Origin: SM23-28-2 sp964512285 | Lineage (GTDB): Bacteria > Chloroflexota > Dehalococcoidia > SM23-28-2 | Direction of reading: 5' to 3' | Assembly (NCBI GenBank): GCA_964512285.1 | Contig: CAZEJO010000034.1 | Location: 1-20,076 of the forward strand | DNA length: 20,076 nucleotides | In this document: positions 13,008 through 20,008 of the stretch, piece after piece | Layout: the number at the start of each line of letters is the position of its first letter | How positions within the stretch are numbered: position 1 is the first letter of the stretch | Translations under genes and position numbers: made by a program | Notes under the pieces: generated by a model | What the model was told of the DNA's origin: nothing | Seen by the model: only the letters and a program-made list of their open reading frames with translations | Databases searched by the model: none

Positions 13008-13594
13008 TGCGGCACACTCTTCATTCTATCTCGCAGCTTGTGAAGCGCTCGATAAAGGGTGACTCTTACGTTGACCTCGCTGGTGCCCATGACGCGGGCG
13101 ATGTGCTGATTGGTTAGTTCGGCATCGAACTTCAAGGAAAGGATCTCTTGCTCCCGCTGGGAAAGCTGATGCACATGGTAGAGAAGGATGGCCATCTGCT
13201 CTCGTTCGAGGAGAGTCTGTTCAGGGTCGCGATGGTGCTGGGTGAGCTCCCACTCCCAGGCAGCGCTGTGCAGGGCCTTAGCGGCCGGCTTCTCCTTGCG
13301 CCAGTGGCTGGCCACGGCGTTGCGCGCGATGGTGAACAGCCAAGCCTCGAAGGCGCCATCGGAGCGTAGGGAGGAACCCTTGGCAAAGGCTCTCTCAAAC
13401 ACTTCTGAGACGATGTCCAGGGACACTTCTTTGTCCTGGACGCGACCGTAGACATAGGCGAAAACCTTGGGATAGAAGTGGCGATAGCGAGAAGAGAAGT
13501 CGGTCAGCGTGGAGTCGGGGCTAGCATGCTCTACCTGCGCCTCTTTTTCGTCGGCGGCTGTAGCCGAAGATCTGCCGATAAGCGGGAGGTTCAT
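13004..13594 (-). CDS. ECF-type RNA polymerase sigma factor
   Basis: This 196-residue protein has the two-domain sigma-70 ECF layout. Region 2 covers about 33-105 (YRHFYPKVFAYVYGRVQD, DIVSEVFERAFAK, FEAWLFTIARNAVASHWRK). Region 4 covers about 137-192 (LSQREQEILSLKFDAELTNQ, then the helix-turn-helix with MGTSEVNVRVTLYRALHKLR). A polar N-terminal extension of about 30 residues precedes region 2. The ATG at 13592-13594 is followed directly by the conserved part and no better start is seen. It overlaps the downstream anti-sigma-like gene by four bases. Its targets may include genes of this island or the pilus cluster, but no matching promoter pair was identified. Confidence 0.88.
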   Translation of the reverse strand: MNLPLIGRSSATAADEKEAQVEHASPDSTLTDFSSRYRHFYPKVFAYVYGRVQDKEVSLDIVSEVFERAFAKGSSLRSDGAFEAWLFTIARNAVASHWRKEKPAAKALHSAAWEWELTQHHRDPEQTLLEREQMAILLYHVHQLSQREQEILSLKFDAELTNQHIARVMGTSEVNVRVTLYRALHKLRDRMKSVPQ

Positions 13595-14011
13595 GCTTTC
13601 CGTTCCCTGGCGGTGAATGGCCGCCAGCCCTTGTTAGCTCTCATCCCCTCAGCCGTTGCCCCCGGAACCCTCAAGAGGGCGGGGGCTGCGGCAGATTCGC
13701 TAATCAGAGAGCCCATGCTCACCAACCCTTTTGTCATCACATATTCAGACGCGAGAATAGGGCCGCTCGTTACGTAGGATCCCGCGCTACTTTCCATAAC
13801 CTTCGATAACCTTTCAGCTAGAGCAGTGAATCGCCGCTATTCACCCCTCACTAAGTAAGACGAACAAGGGGGCGACTTTATGACGAATAGAAGGGGCTCG
13901 GGGGGTTAAAACAGGGTGAAAAACCGTAGTGCAGCCGTTTGGCTTGCTGAATCGGGTGGGATCGGGCCTAGCCCGAGACGATGATCTGGGCGTCGAGTTT
14001 GACGGGAGAGG
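13595..14011. other. Intergenic region between sigma factor and glcF
   Basis: This 417-bp stretch lies upstream of the sigma gene and downstream of glcF. It contains an inverted repeat, GTGAAT (13826-13831) and ATTCAC (13839-13844), a possible operator for the sigma unit. It also has two near-direct repeats of AGGTTAT on the minus strand around 13797-13817. A leftward 68-codon open frame (13591-13797) ends with a TGA overlapping the sigma ATG. It has no recognisable features and is left uncalled. No clear promoter boxes were found. Confidence 0.5.
13962..13976 (-). terminator. Weak hairpin after glcF
   Basis: TCGGGC (13962-13967) pairs with GCCCGA (13971-13976) around a three-base loop, 36 bases after the glcF stop. 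The sequence that follows in the leftward direction is not T-rich at once; a T-rich stretch appears only about 50 bases later. It may end or stabilise the glpK-glc message, with low certainty. Confidence 0.3.
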
Positions 14012-15349
14012 CTAATCTCCGGGGGCGGCGCTTCGATAGGATTCGTCCAGAAGCTCCACGACGTGGGCGACCCTTCCCGGCAGGTTGTAGCGCTTGAGGC
14101 CGGCCTCCAGTTGGAGGGCGCAGCCGACGTTGGCGGTGACGATGACCTGGGCGCCGGTGGCCGCTACATCCCGCATCTTCCGCTTCAGGAGGCGCTCGGC
14201 CATTCTAGGGTGAATGATGTTGTAGAGACCGCCGCTGCCGCAACACTGATCCGGGTGGCTCATCTCTACCAGCTCCAGGCCGGGGATGGCCTGAAGGAGG
14301 GTCCTGGGCTGAGCTTTGATGCCTTGAGCGTGGAGGAGATGGCAAGGGTCCTGATAGGTGATCACCTGGTGCAGGGGGCCCAGACCATCGCTCAAGGGCA
14401 GGTCTGCCAGGAACTCGGTCACATCCTTGACCAGAGCGCTGAAGCGACTGGCCTTCTCGGCGTAGCGAGGGTCGTCCTTCAGCAGCTCGCCGTACTCTTT
14501 CATGACTGCGCCGCAGCCGGCCACGTTGGCGATGATGGCATCGACGTTCTCGGCCAGGAAGACATCGATATTGCGGCGGGCGAGTCGTCTGGCTTCCTGG
14601 CGGTCGCCGCTGTGCAGGTGGAGAGCGCCGCAGCAGACCTGCTCTGACGGCACCACCACCTCGCAGCCGTGGCGCACCAACACGCGGACGGTGGCCTCGT
14701 GCACGCGGTCGTAGATATAGGGCATCATGCAGCCGGAAAGGAAGGCCACCCTGAACTTGGGCGGACCATCTGCGGGGCTGCCGACGACGCCTCGAGCAGT
14801 GAAAGGGCGGGTCGAGACGCGGGGCAACAGTTGCTCTAGGTTGCGCCAGGGGCCGGGCAGAAGGTTCAGAAGACGGGAGCGGCGCAGCAGGCCCTGGAAG
14901 CCGGAACGCTGGTACAACCCCAGGGCGTTCATCAAGTGGCGAAGGCGCTGGGGGTGCGAGAAGAAGAGCCGCAGGACGAGGCGGCTGGCCAGCCAGGATG
15001 CGGGGGCTCGGCGGCCGTCGCGGAGAATCTTGGCCCTGGTTTCTTCCATGATCTGGCCAAAGCGGACGCCGGAAGGGCAAACGGCCTCGCAGTTGCGGCA
15101 CTGGAGGCAGAGGTCGAGGTGGTGGACGACGTTCGCGCTGACGGGGATACGCCCCTGGCTCACCGCCCGCATGAGGTAGAGCCTGCCGCGGGGCGACTCG
15201 GCCTCTAGGCCCAGCTCTCTGTAGGTGGGGCAGTGGTTAAGGCAGAGGCCGCAGCGGACGCAGCGCAGGATGTCCTGAAGGGCGGGGCCATCGGGGCCGC
15301 TAATGCCCTCCTGGACTGGTGTCGTCTCCGGCTCACTCACTTTGCTCAT
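14012..15349 (-). CDS. glcF: GlcF-like iron-sulfur subunit of glycolate/2-hydroxyacid oxidase
   Basis: This 445-residue electron-transfer subunit would take electrons from the flavin subunits and pass them to a membrane acceptor. It has two 4Fe-4S motifs near the N-terminus, CVRCGLCLNHCP and CLQCRNCEAVCP, and two CCG domains further on (CCGALHLHSGDRQEARRLA and CCGSGGLYNI, with YQDPCHLLHAQG between them). Length is close to that of E. coli GlcF. The start ATG at 15347-15349 overlaps the glcE stop (ATGA), with GGGGAGG just upstream. The same fold occurs in GlpC of anaerobic glycerol-3-phosphate dehydrogenase, which matters given the glycerol kinase at the head of this cluster. Confidence 0.9.
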   Translation of the reverse strand: MSKVSEPETTPVQEGISGPDGPALQDILRCVRCGLCLNHCPTYRELGLEAESPRGRLYLMRAVSQGRIPVSANVVHHLDLCLQCRNCEAVCPSGVRFGQIMEETRAKILRDGRRAPASWLASRLVLRLFFSHPQRLRHLMNALGLYQRSGFQGLLRRSRLLNLLPGPWRNLEQLLPRVSTRPFTARGVVGSPADGPPKFRVAFLSGCMMPYIYDRVHEATVRVLVRHGCEVVVPSEQVCCGALHLHSGDRQEARRLARRNIDVFLAENVDAIIANVAGCGAVMKEYGELLKDDPRYAEKASRFSALVKDVTEFLADLPLSDGLGPLHQVITYQDPCHLLHAQGIKAQPRTLLQAIPGLELVEMSHPDQCCGSGGLYNIIHPRMAERLLKRKMRDVAATGAQVIVTANVGCALQLEAGLKRYNLPGRVAHVVELLDESYRSAAPGD

Positions 15350-16686
15350 AGCCTCCCCAGGAAGCGGCCGGCGTTGAGGATGCCCTTAGGGTCGAATTGC
15401 TCCTTGAGCCGCCGCATGAGGGGGAAGTCGGCGGCGGGCTCGCCCCAGACATCGATCTTCTCCTTGAGAGCGGGGGGACAGGCCTCCACCACCAGGCTGC
15501 CGCCGAGGCGAGCGACGGCGCGGCGAAGCGTATTCACCAGGTCGAGCGGCCGTTGGACGTCCTCGTTCTGAGAAAAGGGCCAGGCGCTGTAGACGATGCC
15601 TGCTGTGAGATGGGAGACCAGTAGCGGTTCGAGGGCCATCTCTCGGCGCGTCGTCTCTATCTGCTCGGCGAGGGTGGGCACCTGGGAGGGCAGGACGGCC
15701 GCCTTGCAGACCAGAGCGGCGTCGCTGGACGAGGGTCGGGCGAGGCCGCCGATGGCCTGCCAGAGCGGGCTCTGGGCACTCTCATCGACTTCTGCGAAGG
15801 AGGCGGCGTCCGTCCGGCGGGATAGTTCGCCTAGCTCCTTGAGGGAACGCTCCAGCGCGGCGGGCTGGCCGGCTGCTGCCAGCACGAGAGCGTAGCCCTC
15901 TTTGGCTGGCTGGCTCAGGGTGGCGGCTTGCCTGACTGTCGCGGCGTTGAGCAACTCCACAGCGCGCAGGCTGAGGCTGGCCGTCTGAGCAGCGAATCGC
16001 CAGGCCTCGTGGGCTGTGGGGAAGGAGACGACCGCCGTCCTCTCGGCTGTGGGCACGGGCGCCAGTCTGAAGGATGCCTCGACGATGATGCCGAGGGTAC
16101 CCAGGGAGCCGATGAACAGGCGACTGAGGTCGTAGCCGGCGACGTTCTTGACCACGCGGCCGCCGGCCTTGATGATGCGGCCGTCGGCCTGGACGGCGCG
16201 TATCCCCAGGAGCAGGTCGCGGGCGGTGCCATAGGCGTGGCGAGAGGGACCGGAGGCGTTGACGGCCAGTATGCCGCCGATGGTGGCCTCCTGGGCTGAT
16301 GGTGGGTCGAGGGCAAGGGATTGGCTGTGCTCGGCGAGGTGACGCTGGAAATCGGCCAGGGTCTTGCCGGCCTGAACGGTGGCGGTGACGTCAGAGGGTT
16401 CGTACTCCACAATCTGGTTGAGGCGGGAGAGGGAGAGGGCAATGTCGTAGCGGCGGGGGATGTTGCCCAGGCTCATGGTCGTGCCGCCGCCCCAGGGGAT
16501 GACGGCTGCGTCTTCACGGCTGGCCAGGCGCATCACCTGGGCTACCTCTTCGACCGTCTCCGGCATGGCTACCACCTGAGGGATGACGCCGTCGACGGCG
16601 TAGCTGGCTGCTTCCTCCCGCGGGAAGACACGCTGGCTGTCCAGGGCGGACTCCAGCAGGTTGTGGAGAAGGCCTTCCTTTACCAA
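15346..16686 (-). CDS. glcE: GlcE-like FAD-binding subunit of glycolate/2-hydroxyacid oxidase
   Basis: This 446-residue protein has a PCMH-type FAD domain: PWGGGTTMSLGN, then PPSAQEATIGGILAVNASGP, RDLLLGIRAVQADGRIIKAGG, VKNVAGYDLSRLFIGSLGTLG. The C-terminal half is diverged, and the end (FDPKGILNAGRFLGRL) fits the vanillyl-alcohol-oxidase-like C-terminal pattern. It is longer than E. coli GlcE (about 350 residues), so the C-terminal domain appears fuller. The start is a TTG at 16684-16686, with AAAAGGAT about eight bases before it, nineteen bases after glcD. It would form the GlcDEF complex with its neighbours. Confidence 0.85.
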   Translation of the reverse strand: MVKEGLLHNLLESALDSQRVFPREEAASYAVDGVIPQVVAMPETVEEVAQVMRLASREDAAVIPWGGGTTMSLGNIPRRYDIALSLSRLNQIVEYEPSDVTATVQAGKTLADFQRHLAEHSQSLALDPPSAQEATIGGILAVNASGPSRHAYGTARDLLLGIRAVQADGRIIKAGGRVVKNVAGYDLSRLFIGSLGTLGIIVEASFRLAPVPTAERTAVVSFPTAHEAWRFAAQTASLSLRAVELLNAATVRQAATLSQPAKEGYALVLAAAGQPAALERSLKELGELSRRTDAASFAEVDESAQSPLWQAIGGLARPSSSDAALVCKAAVLPSQVPTLAEQIETTRREMALEPLLVSHLTAGIVYSAWPFSQNEDVQRPLDLVNTLRRAVARLGGSLVVEACPPALKEKIDVWGEPAADFPLMRRLKEQFDPKGILNAGRFLGRL

Positions 16687-16705
16687 GACGCTATCCTTTT
16701 CCAGT

Positions 16706-18154
16706 CTAGATGCAAGCGTCGGGCCCCAGCGATTGGCTGACCGGACGCTGGCGGGAGGCGACCTCGCCGCTGCCGATGGCGGCGGGGAAGATCTTCCCCG
16801 GGTTGAAGCGCTGCTCCGACGCGAAAGCCACCTGAATGCGCCTCATGGCCTCCAGGTCGTCGTCGGAGAAGATCCAGCGCATGAAATCGCGCTTCTCCAT
16901 GCCTACGCCGTGCTCGCCGGTGATGGTGCCGCCGGCGTCGACGCAGAGGCGCATTATCTCCGCGCCGGCCTCTAGCACCTTCTCGGCCTGGCCGGGCTGG
17001 GACTCGTCGAAGGCGATGTTGGGGTGGAGGTTGCCGTCGCCAGCATGGAAGACGTTGGCGATGAGGAAGCCGTACTTCTCGCCGACTTGGTAGACGCCGC
17101 GCAGTACCTGGGGCAGCTTGGTGCGAGGCACTGTGCCATCGAGGATGTAGTAGCTGGGGGCCAGGCGGCCCAGGGCTCCCAGGGCTTCCTTTCGCCCGGC
17201 CCAGAGGGCCTCTTGGTCGGCCGGCGTGAAGCCGATTCGCACCTCGCGAGCGCCTGCATTCTCACAGATAGCCCGTATGGCGTCTGCCTCCTCCCCCACG
17301 CTGTCCCGCCGGCCCTCGACCTCGATGAGGAGGACGGCACCGGCGTCGGGGGGGTAGCCGGCGTGCACGGCCTCCTCCACCACTCCCATGGTCAGCTTGT
17401 CGAGCATCTCCAAGGCGGCTGGCAGCATCCCCTTGGCGATGATGGCCGAGACGGCCTGGCTGGCCTGCTCCATCTCGTTGAAGATAGCCAGCAGAGTGAC
17501 GGTGGCCTCCGGCAAGGGCAAGAGGCGCACGATGATCTTGGTGACGATGGCCAGGGTGCCCTCGGAGCCTATCACCAGGGTGCGCAGGTCGTAGCCGGGG
17601 CGGTCGGCGGTCTTGCCGCCCAGCCAGACGATCTGGCCGTCGGCCAGGACCACCTCCAGGCCCAGCACATGATTGGTGGTGACGCCGTAGGCGAGGCAGT
17701 GGGGGCCGCCGGCGTTCTCAGCTACGTTGCCGCCGAGGGTGCAGGCCTTCTGGCTGGAGGGATCGGGGGCGTAGTAGAGGCCGTAGGGGCTCAGGGCGGC
17801 GCTGAGGTCGAGGTTCACCAGGCCCGGCTCGACGACTGCGAGGCGATTCTCCGTATCGATCTCCAGGATGCGCTTCATGCGGGTCATCACCAGCATGATC
17901 CCGCCAGCGGCAGGAATGGCGCCGCCGCTGAGGCCGGTACCCGCCCCTCGGGCGACGACCGGCAGGCCACGACGGCGGGCCAGCTTGACTACCTGCGAGG
18001 CCTGCTCGGCGGTGGTGGGAAGAACGACGGCCTCAGGGAGGCTGCGCTCGATGGTGGCGTCGTACTCGTAGACCAGGAGGTCCTCTGGCGCATGAATGAC
18101 GCCACCGCGGCCGACAATGGCCTGCAGTTCGCGGACGAGCTTGCGGTCAGTCAT
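16706..18154 (-). CDS. glcD: GlcD-like catalytic FAD subunit of glycolate/2-hydroxyacid oxidase
   Basis: This 482-residue flavoprotein is the probable catalytic subunit, oxidising glycolate or a similar 2-hydroxyacid such as D-lactate. The FAD-binding motifs are intact: ARGAGTGLSGGAIP, DPSSQKACTLGGNVAENAGG, VLGLEVVLADGQIVWLGGKT and VIGSEGTLAIVTKI. The C-terminal FAD-oxidase part carries the metal- and substrate-site histidines (NVFHAGDGNLHPNI, and GTITGEHGVGMEKRDFM) and ends FNPGKIFP. A 28-residue tail follows that is not part of the usual fold. The start ATG at 18152-18154 is 58 bases after glpK. A ten-base word, TCCAGTCTAG, lies just upstream here (18161-18170) and again before glcE (16700-16709). 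The exact substrate cannot be read from sequence. Confidence 0.9.
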   Translation of the reverse strand: MTDRKLVRELQAIVGRGGVIHAPEDLLVYEYDATIERSLPEAVVLPTTAEQASQVVKLARRRGLPVVARGAGTGLSGGAIPAAGGIMLVMTRMKRILEIDTENRLAVVEPGLVNLDLSAALSPYGLYYAPDPSSQKACTLGGNVAENAGGPHCLAYGVTTNHVLGLEVVLADGQIVWLGGKTADRPGYDLRTLVIGSEGTLAIVTKIIVRLLPLPEATVTLLAIFNEMEQASQAVSAIIAKGMLPAALEMLDKLTMGVVEEAVHAGYPPDAGAVLLIEVEGRRDSVGEEADAIRAICENAGAREVRIGFTPADQEALWAGRKEALGALGRLAPSYYILDGTVPRTKLPQVLRGVYQVGEKYGFLIANVFHAGDGNLHPNIAFDESQPGQAEKVLEAGAEIMRLCVDAGGTITGEHGVGMEKRDFMRWIFSDDDLEAMRRIQVAFASEQRFNPGKIFPAAIGSGEVASRQRPVSQSLGPDACI

Positions 18155-18212
18155 ACTACATCCAGTCTAGCATTGGGCGGGGCTTGTCGCTACAGGAAGG
18201 GGTGGCTCTGGG

Positions 18213-19706
18213 CTACTCGCTGGCCCAGCCCTTGGCTCGCTCGACCGCTCTCTTCCAGCCCTGGTACAGCTCCTCGCGCTGGCTGGTCTGCATTCGGGGC
18301 TGGAACCGCTTGTCCACGCGCCATTTGCCGGCCAGCTCGTCCTGCCCCTGCCAGAAGCCCACGGCGAGGCCGGCCAGGTAGGCGGCACCGAGTGCAGTGG
18401 TCTCCGTGACCGCCGGGCGCACCACCTCTCGGCCGAGGATGTCGGCCTGAATCTGCATCAGGAGGTCGTTGGCGACGGCACCGCCGTCGACGCGCAGCTC
18501 CGGGAGGGTCAGGCCGCACTCGCTCTCCATCGTTTCGATGACATCGCGTGTCTGGAAGGCGATGGCCTCCAGGGTGGCTCGCACCAGGTGGGCGCGAGTG
18601 GTGCCGCGACTGATGCCGACGATGGCGCCGCGCGCCAGGGGGTCCCAGTGGGGGGCGCCCAGGCCGACGAAGGCGGGCACCACGTAGACACCCTCGCTGG
18701 AGGGGACGCTGGCGGCAACCGCCTCGCTCTCGGCGGCGGTGGCTATCAGGCCGAGGCCGTCTCGCAGCCACTGCACGGCGGCGCCGCCGATGAAGATGCT
18801 GCCCTCGAGGGCGTACTCAACGCCCTGGCCGAGGCCCCAGGCGATGGTGGTGACGAGGGAGGAGCCGAGGGGGAGGCTATCGTGGCCGACGTTCATCAGG
18901 ACGAAGCAGCCGGTGCCGTAGGTGTTCTTGCCCATGCCCACCTGAAAGCAGGCCTGGCCGAAGAGGGCGGCCTGCTGGTCGCCGGCAATGCCAGCGATGG
19001 GGAGGGCTGCTCCCAGAAGGGATGGCGCGCTCTCTCCGAAGACGCCACAGGAGGGAAGAACGGCCGGCAGGAGTGAGGAAGGAACGGCCAGCTCTGCCAG
19101 GATGTCTTCGTCCCAGGCAAGGCTGGATATGTTGAACATTAGGGTTCGCGAGGCGTTTGTGTAGTCGGTGGCGTGGACGCGGCCGCCCGTCAGCTTGTGG
19201 AGGAGCCAGGAGTCCACGGTGCCGAACAGGAGGTCGCCCCTTTCGGCGCTGGCGCGAGCGCCGGGGATGTTGTCGAGCATCCAGGCGACCTTGGTGCCCG
19301 AGAAGTAGGGGTCGATGACCAGCCCCGTCTTCTGGCGGAAGGAGGGCTCCAGGCCCCGCGCCTTGAGCTCCTGGCAGAGGGGGGCCGTGCGGCGGCACTG
19401 CCAGACGATGGCGTTGGCCAGCGGCTCGCCGGTCTGCCGATTCCAGAGGATGGTGGTCTCGCGCTGGTTGGTTATGCCGATAGCGGCAACCTGGGAGGCG
19501 CGGGCGCCAGCCGCTGCCAGAGCCTCTCGCGCGGAGGCAAGCTGCGACTGCCAGATATCCCGGGGGTCGTGTTCGACCCAGCCGCTCTGGGGATAGATCT
19601 GGCGGATGGGGTGACCAGCGCTGGCCACAGGCTGGCCCTGGCGGTCGAAGAGGATGGCGCGCGAGCTGGTGGTTCCCTGGTCGAGAGCGAGGACGTATTC
19701 GGGCAA
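18213..19706 (-). CDS. glpK: Glycerol kinase
   Basis: This 497-residue FGGY-family kinase phosphorylates glycerol with ATP to sn-glycerol 3-phosphate in the cytoplasm. Motifs: LALDQGTTSSRAILFD at the N-terminus, SGWVEHDPRDIW, IGITNQRETTILWNRQTGEP, GIAGDQQAALFGQ, KNTYGTGCFVLMN and ALEGSIFIGGAAVQWLRDGL. Length is normal for the family. The start is a TTG at 19704-19706, supported by AGGAGG six bases upstream. No glycerol facilitator or G3P dehydrogenase gene is visible. The downstream genes are GlcD-, GlcE- and GlcF-like, with a 58-base gap that suggests one transcript. A candidate promoter lies at 19738-19766. Confidence 0.95.
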   Translation of the reverse strand: MPEYVLALDQGTTSSRAILFDRQGQPVASAGHPIRQIYPQSGWVEHDPRDIWQSQLASAREALAAAGARASQVAAIGITNQRETTILWNRQTGEPLANAIVWQCRRTAPLCQELKARGLEPSFRQKTGLVIDPYFSGTKVAWMLDNIPGARASAERGDLLFGTVDSWLLHKLTGGRVHATDYTNASRTLMFNISSLAWDEDILAELAVPSSLLPAVLPSCGVFGESAPSLLGAALPIAGIAGDQQAALFGQACFQVGMGKNTYGTGCFVLMNVGHDSLPLGSSLVTTIAWGLGQGVEYALEGSIFIGGAAVQWLRDGLGLIATAAESEAVAASVPSSEGVYVVPAFVGLGAPHWDPLARGAIVGISRGTTRAHLVRATLEAIAFQTRDVIETMESECGLTLPELRVDGGAVANDLLMQIQADILGREVVRPAVTETTALGAAYLAGLAVGFWQGQDELAGKWRVDKRFQPRMQTSQREELYQGWKRAVERAKGWASE

Positions 19707-19737
19707 AGGCGGCCTCCTATCTGGCGCTCAGGTATGT

Positions 19738-19766
19738 ATGGTAGCACGCGCCTGCGCGGCTGGGAA
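19738..19766 (-). promoter_or_regulatory. Candidate promoter of glpK
   Basis: On the minus strand TTCCCA (19761-19766) and TACCAT (19738-19743), each four of six matches to consensus, are 17 bases apart. Transcription would start about 25 bases before the glpK start codon. Moderate matches only, so this is tentative. Confidence 0.35.
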
Positions 19767-19821
19767 CAGCGACCGATGCGATGATTGACTGGCTCACCAC
19801 CGCTGGGTGAACTCCCTAACC

Positions 19822-19841
19822 CTGCGGGATGAATCCCGCAG
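19822..19841. repeat. Short palindrome, nine-base arms
   Basis: CTGCGGGAT (19822-19830) is followed after two bases by its exact reverse complement ATCCCGCAG (19833-19841). It could be a terminator stem without T-tail or part of the repeat cluster with the larger palindrome 24 bases downstream. Confidence 0.6.
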
Positions 19842-19865
19842 CACCAGGTTTTCGACTCTGGGAAG

Positions 19866-19915
19866 CCGCGGGTTTCTCCGCCAGAGGCGGATCCGCCTTC
19901 GGCGGAAACCCGCGG
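19866..19915. repeat. Near-perfect 50-bp palindromic repeat
   Basis: CCGCGGGTTTC (19866-19876) pairs with GAAACCCGCGG (19905-19915). Inside are two potential small hairpins, CCGCC-aga-GGCGG (19878-19890) and CCGCC-ttc-GGCGG (19893-19905), around a perfect 12-bp palindrome GGCGGATCCGCC (19886-19897). The whole reads nearly the same on both strands. It looks like a REP/MITE-type dispersed element. The core resembles the hairpin at 10279-10307. Confidence 0.6.
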
Positions 19916-19938
19916 GACGGTCCGAAGACGCCTACTCG

Positions 19939-19970
19939 CCAACCCCTACCCACCAACCCCTACCCACCAA
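19939..19970 (+). repeat. 14-bp tandem repeat, 2.3 copies
   Basis: The unit CCAACCCCTACCCA occurs at 19939-19952 and 19953-19966, followed by CCAA of a third copy. It is purine-free on this strand except for A and lies 20 bases upstream of the -10 box at 19990. Confidence 0.8.
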
Positions 19971-19986
19971 GAATGAATCAGTCACG

Positions 19987-19995
19987 TGCTATAAT
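19987..19995 (+). promoter_or_regulatory. Extended -10 promoter
   Basis: TG at 19987-19988, one base, then a perfect TATAAT at 19990-19995. The -35 position (19967-19972) has no match, which is typical of extended -10 promoters. The predicted start near 20002 is only about seven bases before the ATG at 20009, so the message would be nearly leaderless. Confidence 0.6.
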
Positions 19996-20008
19996 GATGC
20001 TGCCTGCC

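Larger units (their letters stand above)
19707..20008. other. Divergent intergenic region with palindromes and tandem repeat
   Basis: This 302-bp stretch between glpK (leftward) and the gene at 20009 (rightward) holds a candidate glpK promoter, a perfect short palindrome at 19822-19841, a larger imperfect palindrome at 19866-19915, a 14-bp tandem repeat at 19939-19970 and an extended -10 promoter at 19987-19995. No protein gene is credible here. Confidence 0.65.

Noticed and set aside
13478..13777. 99-codon plus-strand frame overlapping the sigma gene start
   Set aside because: It lacks a ribosome site and family features and is partly antisense to the sigma factor.
14205..15101. 298-codon minus-strand frame inside glcF
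   Set aside because: It is a second frame of the same strand, Arg/Pro-rich, with no motif; the GlcF frame has all cysteine motifs.
17024..18409. 461-codon plus-strand frame opposite glcD
   Set aside because: It is antisense to a complete GlcD with intact FAD motifs, has low-complexity composition and continues into glpK. It is a shadow of GC-rich coding.
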